This document shows, piece after piece, positions 40,073 to 48,906 of a stretch of DNA of 64,000 nt (within the stretch, counting starts at the first letter, position 1; every line of letters begins with the position of its first letter). The notes beneath the pieces are model-generated. The model made no database searches and was not told the origin of the DNA. It saw nothing but the letters and a program-made list of their open reading frames with translations. Source of the stretch: an uncultured Actinobaculum sp. (GTDB lineage Bacteria; Actinomycetota; Actinomycetes; Actinomycetales; Actinomycetaceae); contig CALIHR010000055.1 of the NCBI GenBank assembly GCA_938020505.1, positions 174,230 to 238,229 on the forward strand. The letters are read 5' to 3'. The translations under genes were made by a program, and so were the position numbers.

Positions 40073-41437
40073 TCAGCGAGTGCGGACGCCGCGAATGACT
40101 ATGGCGGATATCACGGCCAGTGCCGCGGACGCTCCGCCAAGCCACGCGAAGCTGCCCGTCGCTGTGAGGATCGCAGCCCCCGCCGACGAAGCCGCAAACT
40201 GAGCAAAGTATTGAGCGGCGCCGTTGAGCGCCAACGCGGTCCCTTGCAATCGCGGATTGAGAGTGGCGGCGAGGGTCATGAATGCGGGCTGCGCCGCGAC
40301 GACGCCGACGCTCCACACCATCTGGCCGAGCACGGTCACAGCCACGGGGCCCGGCGAGAAGACGACCGCCGTCACGCCAAGGGCGGCGGCGCCTCCCGCC
40401 GCCGCCGTATAGGAGGCGGCGCGCCATCTCGCGAGCAGACGCCCGCCCACGACCGCGCCGGCGACTCCCGCCGCGCCCGCCGCGAGCGTCACCCAGGACA
40501 TTTCCGCCGACCCGAAGCCATAGCGGTCCTCGTAGAACGCCCCGATCGACGTGTACGCCACGGCGAATCCGGCGTGCCACAGACCGGTGCTCAGCAAGAG
40601 GAGAAGAAGCCCGCGATGGGTCAGCGCCGCCTTCAGCATTCCTGCGACGGCGGCCGAGGCGCCGCCGCGAGCACCGTCGGCCGTCGCGGATTCGCCGCCG
40701 CTCGCACGCACGCCGGCCGTCTGCCGCCCGACGCCGGCGAAAACACGCACCGCCGGGAATATCGCGAGAAAACCGGGAATGGCAATGAGGAGGAAGGTCC
40801 ACTGCCAGCCGACGGCGGAGGCCAGGAGAGAGCCGATCGGGACTCCGACGACCGTGGCCGACAGCAGCATGCCCGTGACTGCTCCGACATTCGCGCCGCG
40901 CGTTTGCGGCGTCGAACGGCTGACGACCTCGCCGAAAACCGTCGGCATGACCATCCCCGCGCCAAGCCCCGCGAGCGCGCGGCAGGCAAGGCCCATCGCG
41001 AGATTCGGCGCAGCGAAGGTCAAGGCCGTGCCCGCCCCGAAGACGGCCAATCCCGCAACGGCAACCGGCCGGCGGCCCCGATAGTCCGCCAGCGCCCCGA
41101 AGAAAGGGCTCATGGCTGCGTATGCCAGGGCGTATGCGGCCACGAGAAGGGCGGAGAGTGAGGCGGAAGCGCCCCAGCTTTGGAGTATTTCGGGGGCGAT
41201 CGGGGCCACGACCATGGAGTCGCAGCCCACGAGGAAGGCGACGGCGCCGCCCAGAATCACGGCCGGGCGCGCTGTTCCCGAGCCGTTCCTTTTGCCCGCG
41301 GGACTTCCAGCTTCGTCGGCCGAAGGCTTTTCGCCGTGCCCGGCCCTACCCGCCTCAGCCTCGGAGGCGTCCGCGGCGCCCTTCGGATATTCCGCCGTCT
41401 TTTTGCGGCTGTGCGCCTCGTTCTCTGTGTGGTTCAT
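40073..41437 (-). CDS. MFS-type drug efflux transporter
   Basis: A 454-residue 12-TM transporter. A polar N-terminus (about 55 residues) precedes TM1. PFFGALADYRGRRPVAVAGL is the classic loop 2-3 motif, and FLLIAIPGFLAIFPAV ends the first half. A central loop (about 215-255) separates the two six-TM halves. It resembles Bcr/CmlA or AraJ-like efflux pumps. ATG 41437 has AAAGGA 10 bases upstream; TTG 41446 is an alternative. It is divergent from an ArsR regulator with a shared inverted repeat, so it is probably repressed by it. Confidence 0.85.
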   Translation of the reverse strand: MNHTENEAHSRKKTAEYPKGAADASEAEAGRAGHGEKPSADEAGSPAGKRNGSGTARPAVILGGAVAFLVGCDSMVVAPIAPEILQSWGASASLSALLVAAYALAYAAMSPFFGALADYRGRRPVAVAGLAVFGAGTALTFAAPNLAMGLACRALAGLGAGMVMPTVFGEVVSRSTPQTRGANVGAVTGMLLSATVVGVPIGSLLASAVGWQWTFLLIAIPGFLAIFPAVRVFAGVGRQTAGVRASGGESATADGARGGASAAVAGMLKAALTHRGLLLLLLSTGLWHAGFAVAYTSIGAFYEDRYGFGSAEMSWVTLAAGAAGVAGAVVGGRLLARWRAASYTAAAGGAAALGVTAVVFSPGPVAVTVLGQMVWSVGVVAAQPAFMTLAATLNPRLQGTALALNGAAQYFAQFAASSAGAAILTATGSFAWLGGASAALAVISAIVIRGVRTR

Positions 41438-41458
41438 TTTCAACACATCCTTTGTTCG

Positions 41459-41480
41459 ATGTTCGACGAAGATAGAACAT
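41459..41480. promoter_or_regulatory. Operator-like inverted repeat between MFS and arsR genes
   Basis: ATGTTC (41459-41464) and GAACAT (41475-41480) form a perfect 6-bp inverted repeat with a 10-base spacer, centred between two divergent starts. It is the best candidate binding site of the ArsR-type protein. Confidence 0.55.
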
Positions 41481-41502
41481 AAGGTAATGCAATACTAGAG
41501 GA

Positions 41503-41832
41503 ATGGCAAGGAGTGTTCATCCCGACCTCGCGGACGTGCCCCTGACCGCGGTGCTCGCGGCGCTTTCGGATCCGCTGAGGCTCGGCGTAGTTCGCCTGCT
41601 CGCGGACGGGTCCGAAAGGCAATGGGGCGAGTTCGACGCGCCCGTCTCCAAATCGACGCTCAGCCACCACATGAAGGTGCTGCGCACCGCGGGGATCACG
41701 GCCACGCGGGCCGAAGGGACCAGATGCTATGTCCATCTGCGGCGCGAGGAGCTCGACGAAAGGTTCCCCGGCCTCCTCGGCTCGATCCTCGACGCGCAAG
41801 GCCAGGGGGCGGCGCCGGTCAAGCTCAGGTAG
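41503..41832 (+). CDS. ArsR-family winged-helix transcriptional regulator
   Basis: A 109-residue winged-helix repressor. It shows VLAALSDPLRLGVVRLLADG, the recognition region VSKSTLSHHMKVLRTAGIT and the wing RAEGTRCYVHLRREELDE. It lacks the ELCVCDL-type metal-site Cys, so it is not a classical metal sensor. AGAGGA lies directly before ATG 41503. It is divergent from the MFS gene, which it likely controls. Confidence 0.9.
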   Translation: MARSVHPDLADVPLTAVLAALSDPLRLGVVRLLADGSERQWGEFDAPVSKSTLSHHMKVLRTAGITATRAEGTRCYVHLRREELDERFPGLLGSILDAQGQGAAPVKLR

Positions 41833-42482
41833 CGACGCCGCGCATCGCGTCGTCGTCGCGGACTCCGCCGCCTCGGGCCCACCGCCATGCGCCTACGGCG
41901 AACCGGGATCCGGCCGCCGGGGCCTGCGCCCGATCGCAGGGGCGAGCCGCCGCATACGGCCTACGAGAAGTGATGCGCTCGCGCACGCGCTTGCCGGCCT
42001 CTGTCTCATCGATCAGGCCGATCGCGTAGTCCGCGCAGCTCATGGCGCCTCTCGCCGTCCGAATTCAACGTGAACTCCTCCCCCGCCAGAATGCAGGATC
42101 CGGTTCGCTCGCCGTCGGCGTACAGGCTTCCGGCGCCGCCGACCACGAGCAGCCGCGTCGCGGTCTCTGCGAGGACCGATGCAAGATGCCCGAGATGACG
42201 CTTATACAGCGGGAGGCCCTCGGGCCTCGACGTTCCGAAAGCGTCGACGACGGCGTCAAAACCCGCTAGGTCGCCCGCCGTCAGATCGAAGACGTCGCGC
42301 ACCAAGGCGCGCCCGGCGGGGGTCTCGACGTCTCGGCGGACGATTGCCGCGACGTCGTTCCCGCGGGCGGCCGCTTCGCGCGCGATGAGAGAACCGGATT
42401 TTCCGTTCGCTCCGATGACGCCGATCTTCAGCGGCCCGCAAGGCCTTCCGGCTTCGGGCGTTTCAGCTGCGGCTGTTTTCAT
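41825..42482 (-). pseudogene. NAD(P)-binding (NmrA/YwnB-like) oxidoreductase, deleted and frameshifted
   Basis: The start (KIGVIGANGKSGSLIAREAA) and LLVVGGAGSLYADGERTG match atypical short-chain NAD(P)-binding proteins. About 40-45 residues are missing between GGAGSL and GERTG, where intact relatives have the FPEEY and DWT segment. The frame then shifts by one base near 42040. The C-terminal MSCADYAIGLIDETEAGKRV (normally IS.ADYAVA..DE.E) continues in another frame to 41825. Two lesions make a pseudogene convincing. It is divergent from HxlR, the usual regulator of such genes. Confidence 0.8.
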
Positions 42483-42560
42483 GACGCTCCTTTTTCATGG
42501 CGCTCTTTTGAATGGGCTTGCGGAACCAGGCTAAGGTTCTTGGTGTAAATTTGAAAGAAG

Positions 42561-42589
42561 GCACTTTAAAGTGCTGTAGGAACCTACAG
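42561..42589. promoter_or_regulatory. Two adjacent palindromes, likely HxlR operators
   Basis: GCACTTTAAAGTGC (42561-42574) is a perfect 14-bp palindrome. CTGTAGG (42574-42580) and CCTACAG (42583-42589) form a second, sharing one base. They sit in the divergent promoter of the pseudogene and hxlR-type gene, 8 bases before its ATG. Confidence 0.6.
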
Positions 42590-42596
42590 GAAACCA

Positions 42597-43010
42597 ATGC
42601 GGAATATGAACGAAAATCAAGCATCGCATACGCAGAGGCGCCAGCTGTGGGAGGATCAAGCCGCGGACGGTCTCCCGGACTGCCCTGTGGAAGTCGCGCT
42701 CGGCTTCATCTCCAGCCGGTGGCGCATCCTCATCATTCGGGACCTGCTCAAGGGCGCATGCAGATTCAGCGAATTGCAGCGTTCCGTACGCGGAATCTCG
42801 CAGAAGATGCTTACATCCAATCTGCGCGCAATGGCCGATTGCGGGTTGGTCACGCGAACCGCCTACGCCGAGGTCCCGCCCAGGGTCGAATACGCGCTCA
42901 CGGAGCTGGGCATGAGCCTCTCCCCCGTCTTCGCCGCCCTTGAATCTTGGGGCGAAGCGTACAAAAAGAGGGTTGCGTCGCAGGCGTGCGGCGCGACCGA
43001 GGGAAAGTAA
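42597..43010 (+). CDS. HxlR-family winged-helix transcriptional regulator
   Basis: A 137-residue regulator. The family core is clear: CPVEVALGFISSRWRILIIR, LLKGACRFSELQRSVRGISQ, KMLTSNLRAMADCGLVTR and a wing with PPRVEYALTELGMSL. One Cys (in CPVE) is at the position often used for redox or electrophile sensing in HxlR/YodB proteins. ATG 42597 has AGGAA 5-6 bases upstream. It likely controls the flanking oxidoreductases and binds the palindromes just upstream. Confidence 0.92.
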   Translation: MRNMNENQASHTQRRQLWEDQAADGLPDCPVEVALGFISSRWRILIIRDLLKGACRFSELQRSVRGISQKMLTSNLRAMADCGLVTRTAYAEVPPRVEYALTELGMSLSPVFAALESWGEAYKKRVASQACGATEGK

Positions 43011-43041
43011 AGGCACGGAAAGAAAGGCTGGGCGAGACAGC

Positions 43042-44001
43042 ATGAAAGCCGTGGTGGTTTACAAGGCTGGCGGACCGGAGGCCCTTCAATGCCGCGAGGT
43101 CCCGACGCCCGAAGCGCGCCCCGGGTGGACGCTCGTCAAGGTCCGCGGCGTCGGCGTCAACCATTCCGAGGTCTTCACGCGCGAAGGAAAATCGCCGTCG
43201 GTTTCGTTCCCCCGCATTCTAGGAATCGAGTGCGTCGGGCAGGTGGAACGCACATTCAACCCCCGCCTCCACGCGGGCCAGACGGTTGTTTCCATCATGG
43301 GCGAGATGGGGCGCGCTTTCGACGGCGGTTACGCGCAGTACGCGCTCCTGCCCGACGAACAGGTCTACCCGGTCTCCACATCTCTGCCGTGGGAGCAGCT
43401 GGCCGCCGTCCCCGAAACCTATTACACCGCCTTCGGCTCGTTGGAAAGGCTTCGCCTTGAGGACGGCGACGACGTGCTGGTGCGCGGGGCGACGTCGGGA
43501 GTGGGGGTCGCGTTCTTGAAACTCGTGAAGGCCCTTTGCCCCTCGTGCCGCGTCGCAGGCTCGACGCGCAGCGCGCAAAAGGGCGAACGCCTCCTGGACG
43601 AGGGGTTCGACCAATGCGTCGTCGACGATCGCAATACGCTGAAGACGGAGGGCTCCTTCGATGCGATCCTCGATCTGGTCGGCCCGGCGGCGGCACAAGA
43701 CACCTTCGCCCATATCAGGCCGGGCGGAACCGTGTGCATCACGGGGTTGCTCGGCGGGCAGTGGACCCTTGACGGCTTCGACCCCATCGCGGACACAAAC
43801 GGGGGATGCCTGACCGGATTCTATTCGGGCGACGTCGACGGCGAAAGGCTGCAAGCGCTCATCTCGACGATTGAAGACCGCAAGATCGACGTGAGGCCCG
43901 AGCGGACGTTCCGCCTGAGCGAGATGCGGCAGGCCCACGCCTACCTGGCCTCCCGAGATTCCTTCGGCAAAGCCGTGGCCATCCCGGAATTCGACGAATG
44001 A
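43042..44001 (+). CDS. Medium-chain dehydrogenase/quinone oxidoreductase-like protein
   Basis: A 319-residue MDR protein without catalytic zinc ligands, of the quinone-oxidoreductase type. N-terminal GroES-like domain: VVVYKAGGPEALQCREVPTP, LGIECVGQVERTFNPRLHAG. The NADPH-binding segment is VLVRGATSGVGVAFLKLVKA, where the usual AAGGVG is ATSGVG. HIRPGGTVCITGLLGGQWTL follows. The start ATG 43042 has only a weak AAAGGC far upstream; it lies 31 bp after hxlR, so coupled transcription is likely. HxlR control and electrophile detoxification are the natural reading (inference). Confidence 0.87.
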   Translation: MKAVVVYKAGGPEALQCREVPTPEARPGWTLVKVRGVGVNHSEVFTREGKSPSVSFPRILGIECVGQVERTFNPRLHAGQTVVSIMGEMGRAFDGGYAQYALLPDEQVYPVSTSLPWEQLAAVPETYYTAFGSLERLRLEDGDDVLVRGATSGVGVAFLKLVKALCPSCRVAGSTRSAQKGERLLDEGFDQCVVDDRNTLKTEGSFDAILDLVGPAAAQDTFAHIRPGGTVCITGLLGGQWTLDGFDPIADTNGGCLTGFYSGDVDGERLQALISTIEDRKIDVRPERTFRLSEMRQAHAYLASRDSFGKAVAIPEFDE

Positions 44002-44046
44002 GCCCGCTCCGGGCAGGGCGGATGTCGCAATAAGCTTGCAAGCCGG

Positions 44047-44535
44047 TCACAAGAGCGATAAACCGAACTGATTAAGCACCATCGATATGGCGAGCGGGTT
44101 GAAAAAAGTGAAGACGATCGCCAGTATCGAGTAGGCCCTGTTTCTTGCATCCCCGTCTTTCGAAGAGAAAACCAGGCCGGCAATTCCCAGAGACAATCCC
44201 ACAACACCCCATATTCCCGCGACCAGCATCAGGATGAGGAGCAGGAAAAGCTTGGCCAGGTCGCCGTCCTCGGGAGCCATGCCGGAATCGGCGAGCGACC
44301 AGAGGTCACGGAGGCCCTCCTTGAAGAGAAGCAAGGCTATGACGTTCACAAGCAAAGCGGAGGCGGCCACCCAGAATGCAGCCACGCCCAGCGATCGTTT
44401 GCGCCTCGCAGGTTTCTTGCCGCCCCATGCGCTTCCTCCGCCCGACGTCCGGGGGGCGCCGTAGAAACCGCCCGGCTGCCGGCGATTCCAATCGTATCCG
44501 GGGTCATCGACGCCGTAGTCGCCGTTTTCGTGCAT
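44047..44535 (-). CDS. Small membrane protein, DUF4190-like
   Basis: A 162-residue membrane protein. An N-terminal Gly/Pro/Tyr/Asp-rich cytoplasmic part (GYDWNRRQPGGFYGAPRTSG) is followed by three TMs: VAAFWVAASALLVNVIALLL, LFLLLILMLVAGIWGVVGLS plus LGIAGLVFSS, and AYSILAIVFTFFNPLAISM. The layout resembles DUF4190 proteins. ATG 44535 has AAGGA 7 bases upstream; the longer frame from 44562 lacks a ribosome site. It is convergent with the MDR gene. Function unknown. Confidence 0.7.
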   Translation of the reverse strand: MHENGDYGVDDPGYDWNRRQPGGFYGAPRTSGGGSAWGGKKPARRKRSLGVAAFWVAASALLVNVIALLLFKEGLRDLWSLADSGMAPEDGDLAKLFLLLILMLVAGIWGVVGLSLGIAGLVFSSKDGDARNRAYSILAIVFTFFNPLAISMVLNQFGLSLL

Positions 44536-44978
44536 CTCTCTATCCTTCTTGCTTGCCGTCAAGCTTTGTTTGCGAATCCGAAACGGATGGGACCGCAGGC
44601 TACTTGCATTCTATCTAGAGCCGCCCTGCCCGGAAAGCGAGCGGTTGGGGCAAACTCCACGCTTGCCGCATATCGGACTGCCTCCTTGGCGGCGTCTCGA
44701 ACTCCGCGCTTGCCGACGTTTAACGTTCGCGTTAGTCGAATCGCAGGACCCGCACGCCCCCAATGCCGCCTTTTCCCAAGCAGATTGGCATTGCGCAACG
44801 GCGAAAGCATACGTACGATGAAGTCGTCAACCCGTCGCCTCCAGGGAACCGCCGCCCTCGTCCAAACGGCGAGGCCCTCGGGGCGATTCCGCGCGAGCGC
44901 GCCGAAAGCCCCCGGAGCAGGAGGCAAGGACGGGACCAGAAACAAGGACGGACAACAAACAAGCGCGAGCCGAGGCAA

Positions 44979-46757
44979 ATGGAACTGAAGTCCGAGTACA
45001 TGTTGTTGAGCGCGCCCTATCGGTTCGAATTGCATCATCTCACGCCCCTCGCCCCGAGCGTGATCGCCAGGGACCTGCTGTCGGTCGCCGCGCCCCGGCG
45101 CGCATCCGAAGGCGGCGATCCGGCCGTGAGAGACCTGATCGAGCGTGCAATGGACAGGCTCGCCGCGGAAAGCAAGAGGCCTGGAGCGGCAGACGATAAG
45201 CACGCAGCGGCAGGAGGCGCGTCCGCATTGCGACTCATTGCGGACGTCTACGGAAGGCTACCAGACGGGGCGCGCATTTCGAACGATCTCTCCTTTGCCG
45301 CAAAGGAGACGTACCTTCCCAGGCCCGACGACGGCGCCGGCAAGGCCGGCGTCGGGGAAGCGGCGCAGGCTTTCGATGCGCCGCTTCCCCCGGATTCGCT
45401 CCCGGATCCGGCGCGGGCCCCCGATTCGGCCCGCGCACTCGATTCGGCCCGCGCACTCGATTCGGCCCGCGCACTCGATTCGATGCGTGCCGCCGATGCG
45501 CTCCGCGCGCTTGCGCCGAGCCTGGGCCCGTTCGAAGAGCTCGGCGCCGAGAACGAGAGCGTGGAAGAGGGCCTCGCCGCCCAGGGCGCCGCACTCCGGC
45601 CCGCGAATCTCGCGATCGATCCTGCGAATCTCGCGATCGATCCCTCGAGTCGCGCGGCCTCCGCCACGCAGTGGAGGGTCCCCGCATGGCTCATGGCAGT
45701 CGCCGACAACCGCGGCCCTCTGGGCTTGAGCGACGCCTTCGTCGTCTTTCTGCTGTCTGCCGCCTACAGTTCGCGGCTCATCGACGACAAAGCGGCGGCA
45801 GAGGCGATCAAACACTACGGAGAGAAAATCGCCGCTTTATACACGGGGTGGGAGCAGTTCCTTGCCTCGTGCGCTTTGGGCGCCATCCTTGCAGGCGAAC
45901 CTTCAAACGGCGGCTCGAACGACGGGAGCCTTTTGAGCGCCGTCTACGGCTTCGCAGTTTCGCCCGCTCCCGTGTTCGAGGCCGCCGGCTTTTGGCCGCG
46001 CCCTAACTTGAGCTGGCTCGCCGAGAATCTGGCGCCACTGCTGCCCGCGCAGACGCTCGCCGAATACAAAGCGTACGTCAATGCCGTGAATCCCCCTACG
46101 CCGAGAGTTCCGCACGCTCCCGGCCCCCAACGGTTTGCCACCCGCCTCCTTTTCGAGGAGGCCAAGCAGGTCCTCGATCGCAGTTCGGCGAGCCAGGCCG
46201 AATACAGGCGCTGCTGCGAAGCCGCCGACGGCATCTGGGCTGAGACGGCGCGCCGCCACGGGGTGGACTTCATTCTTCTCAACCCCGCCGGCTCCGCAGC
46301 CGTCCATCTTCCCGACCTGTCGCACACGAGAAGTTCGGACCCCGCGCACTCAAACCGGTTTTGGCCGGCTTTCAGCGCCGTCAAGGGTGAAGTCGAGGGT
46401 GTGCCCTTCGCCTGGATGGACTGCCCCGGATCCGCGGGCTTCCTCATGACGTCGTCGTGCGTCTACCGAATCGCGCGCAAAACGGAGGCGGCGACGCCGA
46501 CGACGGCGCAGATCCCCTGGGACCAAACGGAATTCCGATGCACGGCAACCGATTCGAACGGCATAGCGATTTCGATCGGCGGCGAGGCGACGCGCGAACT
46601 GAACGTCGACTACGAGGCGTTGGGCCTGCCCGGCGCCTACCGCGACAAAGACCCGGAAATCGTGGCCGCCGTGCTCAACCCGCACATTGAGCGGCTCGAT
46701 TCCTTCTTCGCCGACCTGCCGTGGCGGGTCATGGACTGGCAGTGGCGCGAGGAGTGA
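44979..46757 (+). CDS. Hypothetical protein with coding minisatellites
   Basis: A 592-residue soluble protein I do not recognise. Residues 1-125 form one module. A low-complexity, Asp/Ala/Ser/Arg segment (about 128-235) contains exact DNA repeats encoding DSARAL three times and ANLAIDP twice. The main conserved-looking domain (about 235-592) has WRVPAWLMAVADNRGPLGLS, then LSAAYSSRLIDDKAAAEAIK and a C-terminal LPWRVMDWQWREE. It has no TM, signal peptide or obvious catalytic motif. Start ATG 44979 follows GAGG; an upstream in-frame ATG at 44763 is possible but overlaps the divergent promoter. Confidence 0.6.
   Translation: MELKSEYMLLSAPYRFELHHLTPLAPSVIARDLLSVAAPRRASEGGDPAVRDLIERAMDRLAAESKRPGAADDKHAAAGGASALRLIADVYGRLPDGARISNDLSFAAKETYLPRPDDGAGKAGVGEAAQAFDAPLPPDSLPDPARAPDSARALDSARALDSARALDSMRAADALRALAPSLGPFEELGAENESVEEGLAAQGAALRPANLAIDPANLAIDPSSRAASATQWRVPAWLMAVADNRGPLGLSDAFVVFLLSAAYSSRLIDDKAAAEAIKHYGEKIAALYTGWEQFLASCALGAILAGEPSNGGSNDGSLLSAVYGFAVSPAPVFEAAGFWPRPNLSWLAENLAPLLPAQTLAEYKAYVNAVNPPTPRVPHAPGPQRFATRLLFEEAKQVLDRSSASQAEYRRCCEAADGIWAETARRHGVDFILLNPAGSAAVHLPDLSHTRSSDPAHSNRFWPAFSAVKGEVEGVPFAWMDCPGSAGFLMTSSCVYRIARKTEAATPTTAQIPWDQTEFRCTATDSNGIAISIGGEATRELNVDYEALGLPGAYRDKDPEIVAAVLNPHIERLDSFFADLPWRVMDWQWREE
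45422..45475 (+). repeat. Three exact 18-bp tandem repeats inside CDS
   Basis: CGATTCGGCCCGCGCACT is repeated at 45422, 45440 and 45458 (DSARAL each). A second pair with period 21 (GCGAATCTCGCGATCGATCC) lies at 45603 and 45624. Confidence 0.95.
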
Positions 46758-47128
46758 GGCCGCAGAACGGCGTGTGATCACCGCACTTATGCGGTGTCAA
46801 TATACCACGTTTAAGTTCGGGATTCGCGCCGAGGAGGGGCATGATTCGCCTGTCCAGCCAACCTTTCGCACCCGCTGCTCCAGCAAGCGTACCTGCTCCG
46901 AAATCGTCAGCCGCGTCTTGCCCACACTAAACCGCCTCACAGATATCAGAGAAAGATAGGCCCCGGCCATTTGGGCTTGGAAGAGGCCTGGCCGGGGGGA
47001 CGATGTGCTTTAAGTGCACCCGTTTTCAAACCGTTCAGTCAACGGAGCCCGTGCGGGGACGGCGTGCGCCCTGCTCTTGCGGCGGTTGATGCCTGAAACC
47101 TGGCCCGGCTTATAACCGTCCGGCTGGG
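46758..47128. other. 371-bp gap with terminator, no supported gene
   Basis: Both strands offer short frames around 46790-46960, neither with a ribosome site. A minus-strand peptide (GKTRLTISEQVRLLEQRVRK) looks protein-like and may be a remnant of something lost. The terminator hairpin listed separately lies at 46961-46997. Confidence 0.3.
46961..46997 (+). terminator. Terminator-like hairpin
   Basis: CCCCGGCCA (46961-46969) and TGGCCGGGG (46989-46997) form a perfect 9-bp stem with a 19-base loop. It lies about 200 bp after the preceding plus-strand gene, without a T-run. Confidence 0.5.
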
Positions 47129-48703
47129 TCACCTGACGGCCCAGCTCGGAAGGCCCACCATGTAGCTCTCGATCGGCCCTCGGCCGAAGTTGTCGGCGAA
47201 GACGATTCTGCTCAGATCGCGTGAGGCGCTCGCCTGCGGCTTGAAGAAATCCGGGTCGCCGGCCGCCTGGGGGGCCGCACCCTTCGACGAGCCTCCGATC
47301 GCGGACGCGTTTGTGCGGACATTGGCCACGCTCAGCGCCCGCCCGCCGGCTTTCAGCTCCACCAGCCACACCTTCCGGTATTCGGCTCGCTCCTGGGGCG
47401 CCGATTCGTCCGAAGCATCGTCCTTCTTCTCCCCGTACGTCGAGACCACGGCCCACCCGGGCTTGTCGTACGCCTGTCCGCTGATGTCCAACGTGTAGTT
47501 TTCGCCTTTGGCGGGGTGAAGGCTGCGCAGGTCGATGCGCTCGTGGGAGTCGAGGTCGACGGCGGAGAGTTGGTTTTTGCCGTAGTCGGCGAATACGTAA
47601 TAGTCCTGCTTTTGCGGGCCGTATGCCAGGCCCGCGTGCTTCGACGTCGTCGGAAGCTCGAAAGAATCCTTGAGGTCGCGGGTGTAGGCGCGCGTCCCCC
47701 CGGCGTCCCCGGGCCATGAGACGACGACGTGCCTCCCGCTCGGCGAGGCGCTGACATAGTCTGGGAAAGCTCCTGGCTTCGGGAAGTTCCTGGCGTCCAG
47801 CGTGCCGACGATTCGCTTGTCCTTGACGTCGAGCACGACCACGCCGTAGACGTTCCTGGTCTGAGTCGCCTCGTCGTGCCGCGTCGCGATGAGGGCGAGG
47901 TACCGTCCGTCGGCGCTGGCCGCGCCTCGGCCCTTCGTCGAAAACGACGTGGCCTGAGACCACGGCGTCTTGCCGGAGAAGTCAAACATGACCTCGCCTT
48001 TCTCGGCCTCGACGTTGTACGTCCACCACGTGGTCCCGCCGTCGCGCAAGGTGAAGTGCAGCAGGTTCGGGTCCGAAGCGTGCCAGATCGGCTCGCAATT
48101 GCCCTTGAGCTCGCCGAGTCTCTCGATCTGCTTGAACGTGGCGGCGTCGTAGAGGTACCAGGCGCCCTGCCCGTCGCGCGCGATGAAACGAGTGTTGTCG
48201 GCGTTGAAGGCCTGCTTGTGCGAGTTGTCGTGACGCACGAAGCCGCCCTCGGCCTTGCTCGCGTCCGTCGCCCGATAGACGAAGGTTTTGTTTGCGGGAT
48301 CGAGCGCCGCCGACTTCTTCAGGCCGTCCGCGACCGCGGGCTTTTCCATGGCGCCGGCAGGGTCGGCAGAGAGGTCCGCGAGGCTGAAATCCCGATCGTA
48401 AAGCGAGTCGAAGGGGTTGGGCAGCTTGGATTCCTCGGGTTTGACGGCCGCCTTCGTGAAATCGTCCGAGGGCGAGGGGGCGCCGCGACGCCCCGAGGGC
48501 GCCGTCGGCTTCGCTTCGGCGCCCGCCTTGGGTTCGCCCGCCCCGGCACGGGCGACGGGCGACGTCGAAACCCCCGCGCTCGGCGACCGCCCCGGTTCCG
48601 TCGAGGAATTGCCCGCGTCCGATCCGCGGCAGCCCGCCAGAGCAAGCACCGCGGCGACGCAAACGGCGCCGACGCTCGCCGAAGAAAGGGACCAGGTGCT
48701 CAT
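47129..48703 (-). CDS. Beta-propeller (WD40-like) lipoprotein
   Basis: A 524-residue predicted lipoprotein. The lipobox LALAGC sets the Cys at residue 25. A Ser/Pro/Ala linker (about 26-85) leads to a long beta-rich part with recurring strand pairs such as FIARDGQGAWYLYDAATFKQ, AASADGRYLALIATRHD and VSASPSGRHVVVSWPGD, the look of a WD40-like/TolB-type propeller. Relatives are poorly characterised; binding or cell-wall roles are inference. ATG 48703 follows a TAGCGT box at 6 bases. It is divergent from nothing close, with tandem repeats upstream. Confidence 0.8.
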   Translation of the reverse strand: MSTWSLSSASVGAVCVAAVLALAGCRGSDAGNSSTEPGRSPSAGVSTSPVARAGAGEPKAGAEAKPTAPSGRRGAPSPSDDFTKAAVKPEESKLPNPFDSLYDRDFSLADLSADPAGAMEKPAVADGLKKSAALDPANKTFVYRATDASKAEGGFVRHDNSHKQAFNADNTRFIARDGQGAWYLYDAATFKQIERLGELKGNCEPIWHASDPNLLHFTLRDGGTTWWTYNVEAEKGEVMFDFSGKTPWSQATSFSTKGRGAASADGRYLALIATRHDEATQTRNVYGVVVLDVKDKRIVGTLDARNFPKPGAFPDYVSASPSGRHVVVSWPGDAGGTRAYTRDLKDSFELPTTSKHAGLAYGPQKQDYYVFADYGKNQLSAVDLDSHERIDLRSLHPAKGENYTLDISGQAYDKPGWAVVSTYGEKKDDASDESAPQERAEYRKVWLVELKAGGRALSVANVRTNASAIGGSSKGAAPQAAGDPDFFKPQASASRDLSRIVFADNFGRGPIESYMVGLPSWAVR

Positions 48704-48709
48704 GGTTCA

Positions 48710-48715
48710 ACGCTA
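48710..48715 (-). promoter_or_regulatory. -10 element (TAGCGT), leaderless promoter
   Basis: On the minus strand TAGCGT ends 6 bases before the lipoprotein ATG. No Shine-Dalgarno is present. Confidence 0.5.
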
Positions 48716-48817
48716 CTTTCCGACATAAGGGTAGGCAAGGCACAGATAATACGGTTTTCAATGAATTCCGCCATTCCCTTTGTGAGACGGCCGACCCTCA
48801 CGGACCGAAGGCCCAGG

Positions 48818-48898
48818 ATCGGGCGCCGGAAAGCCCAGTCGAGGCCGGAAAACTCAATCAGGGACCGGAAATCTCAATCGGGAGCCGAGAAGGTCAAA
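48818..48898. repeat. Degenerate about 20-bp tandem repeats (four units)
   Basis: Units of about 20 bases share nnnCCGGAAAnCTCAATC (for example CCGGAAAACTCAATC and CCGGAAATCTCAATC); the first and last are the most divergent. They lie between the lipoprotein promoter and the monooxygenase stop. Confidence 0.65.
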
Positions 48899-48906
48899 GG
48901 CTTCGG

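Noticed and set aside
46790..46960. 56-codon plus-strand ORF after the 592-residue protein
   Set aside because: No ribosome site. The opposite strand also reads protein-like, so neither could be chosen.
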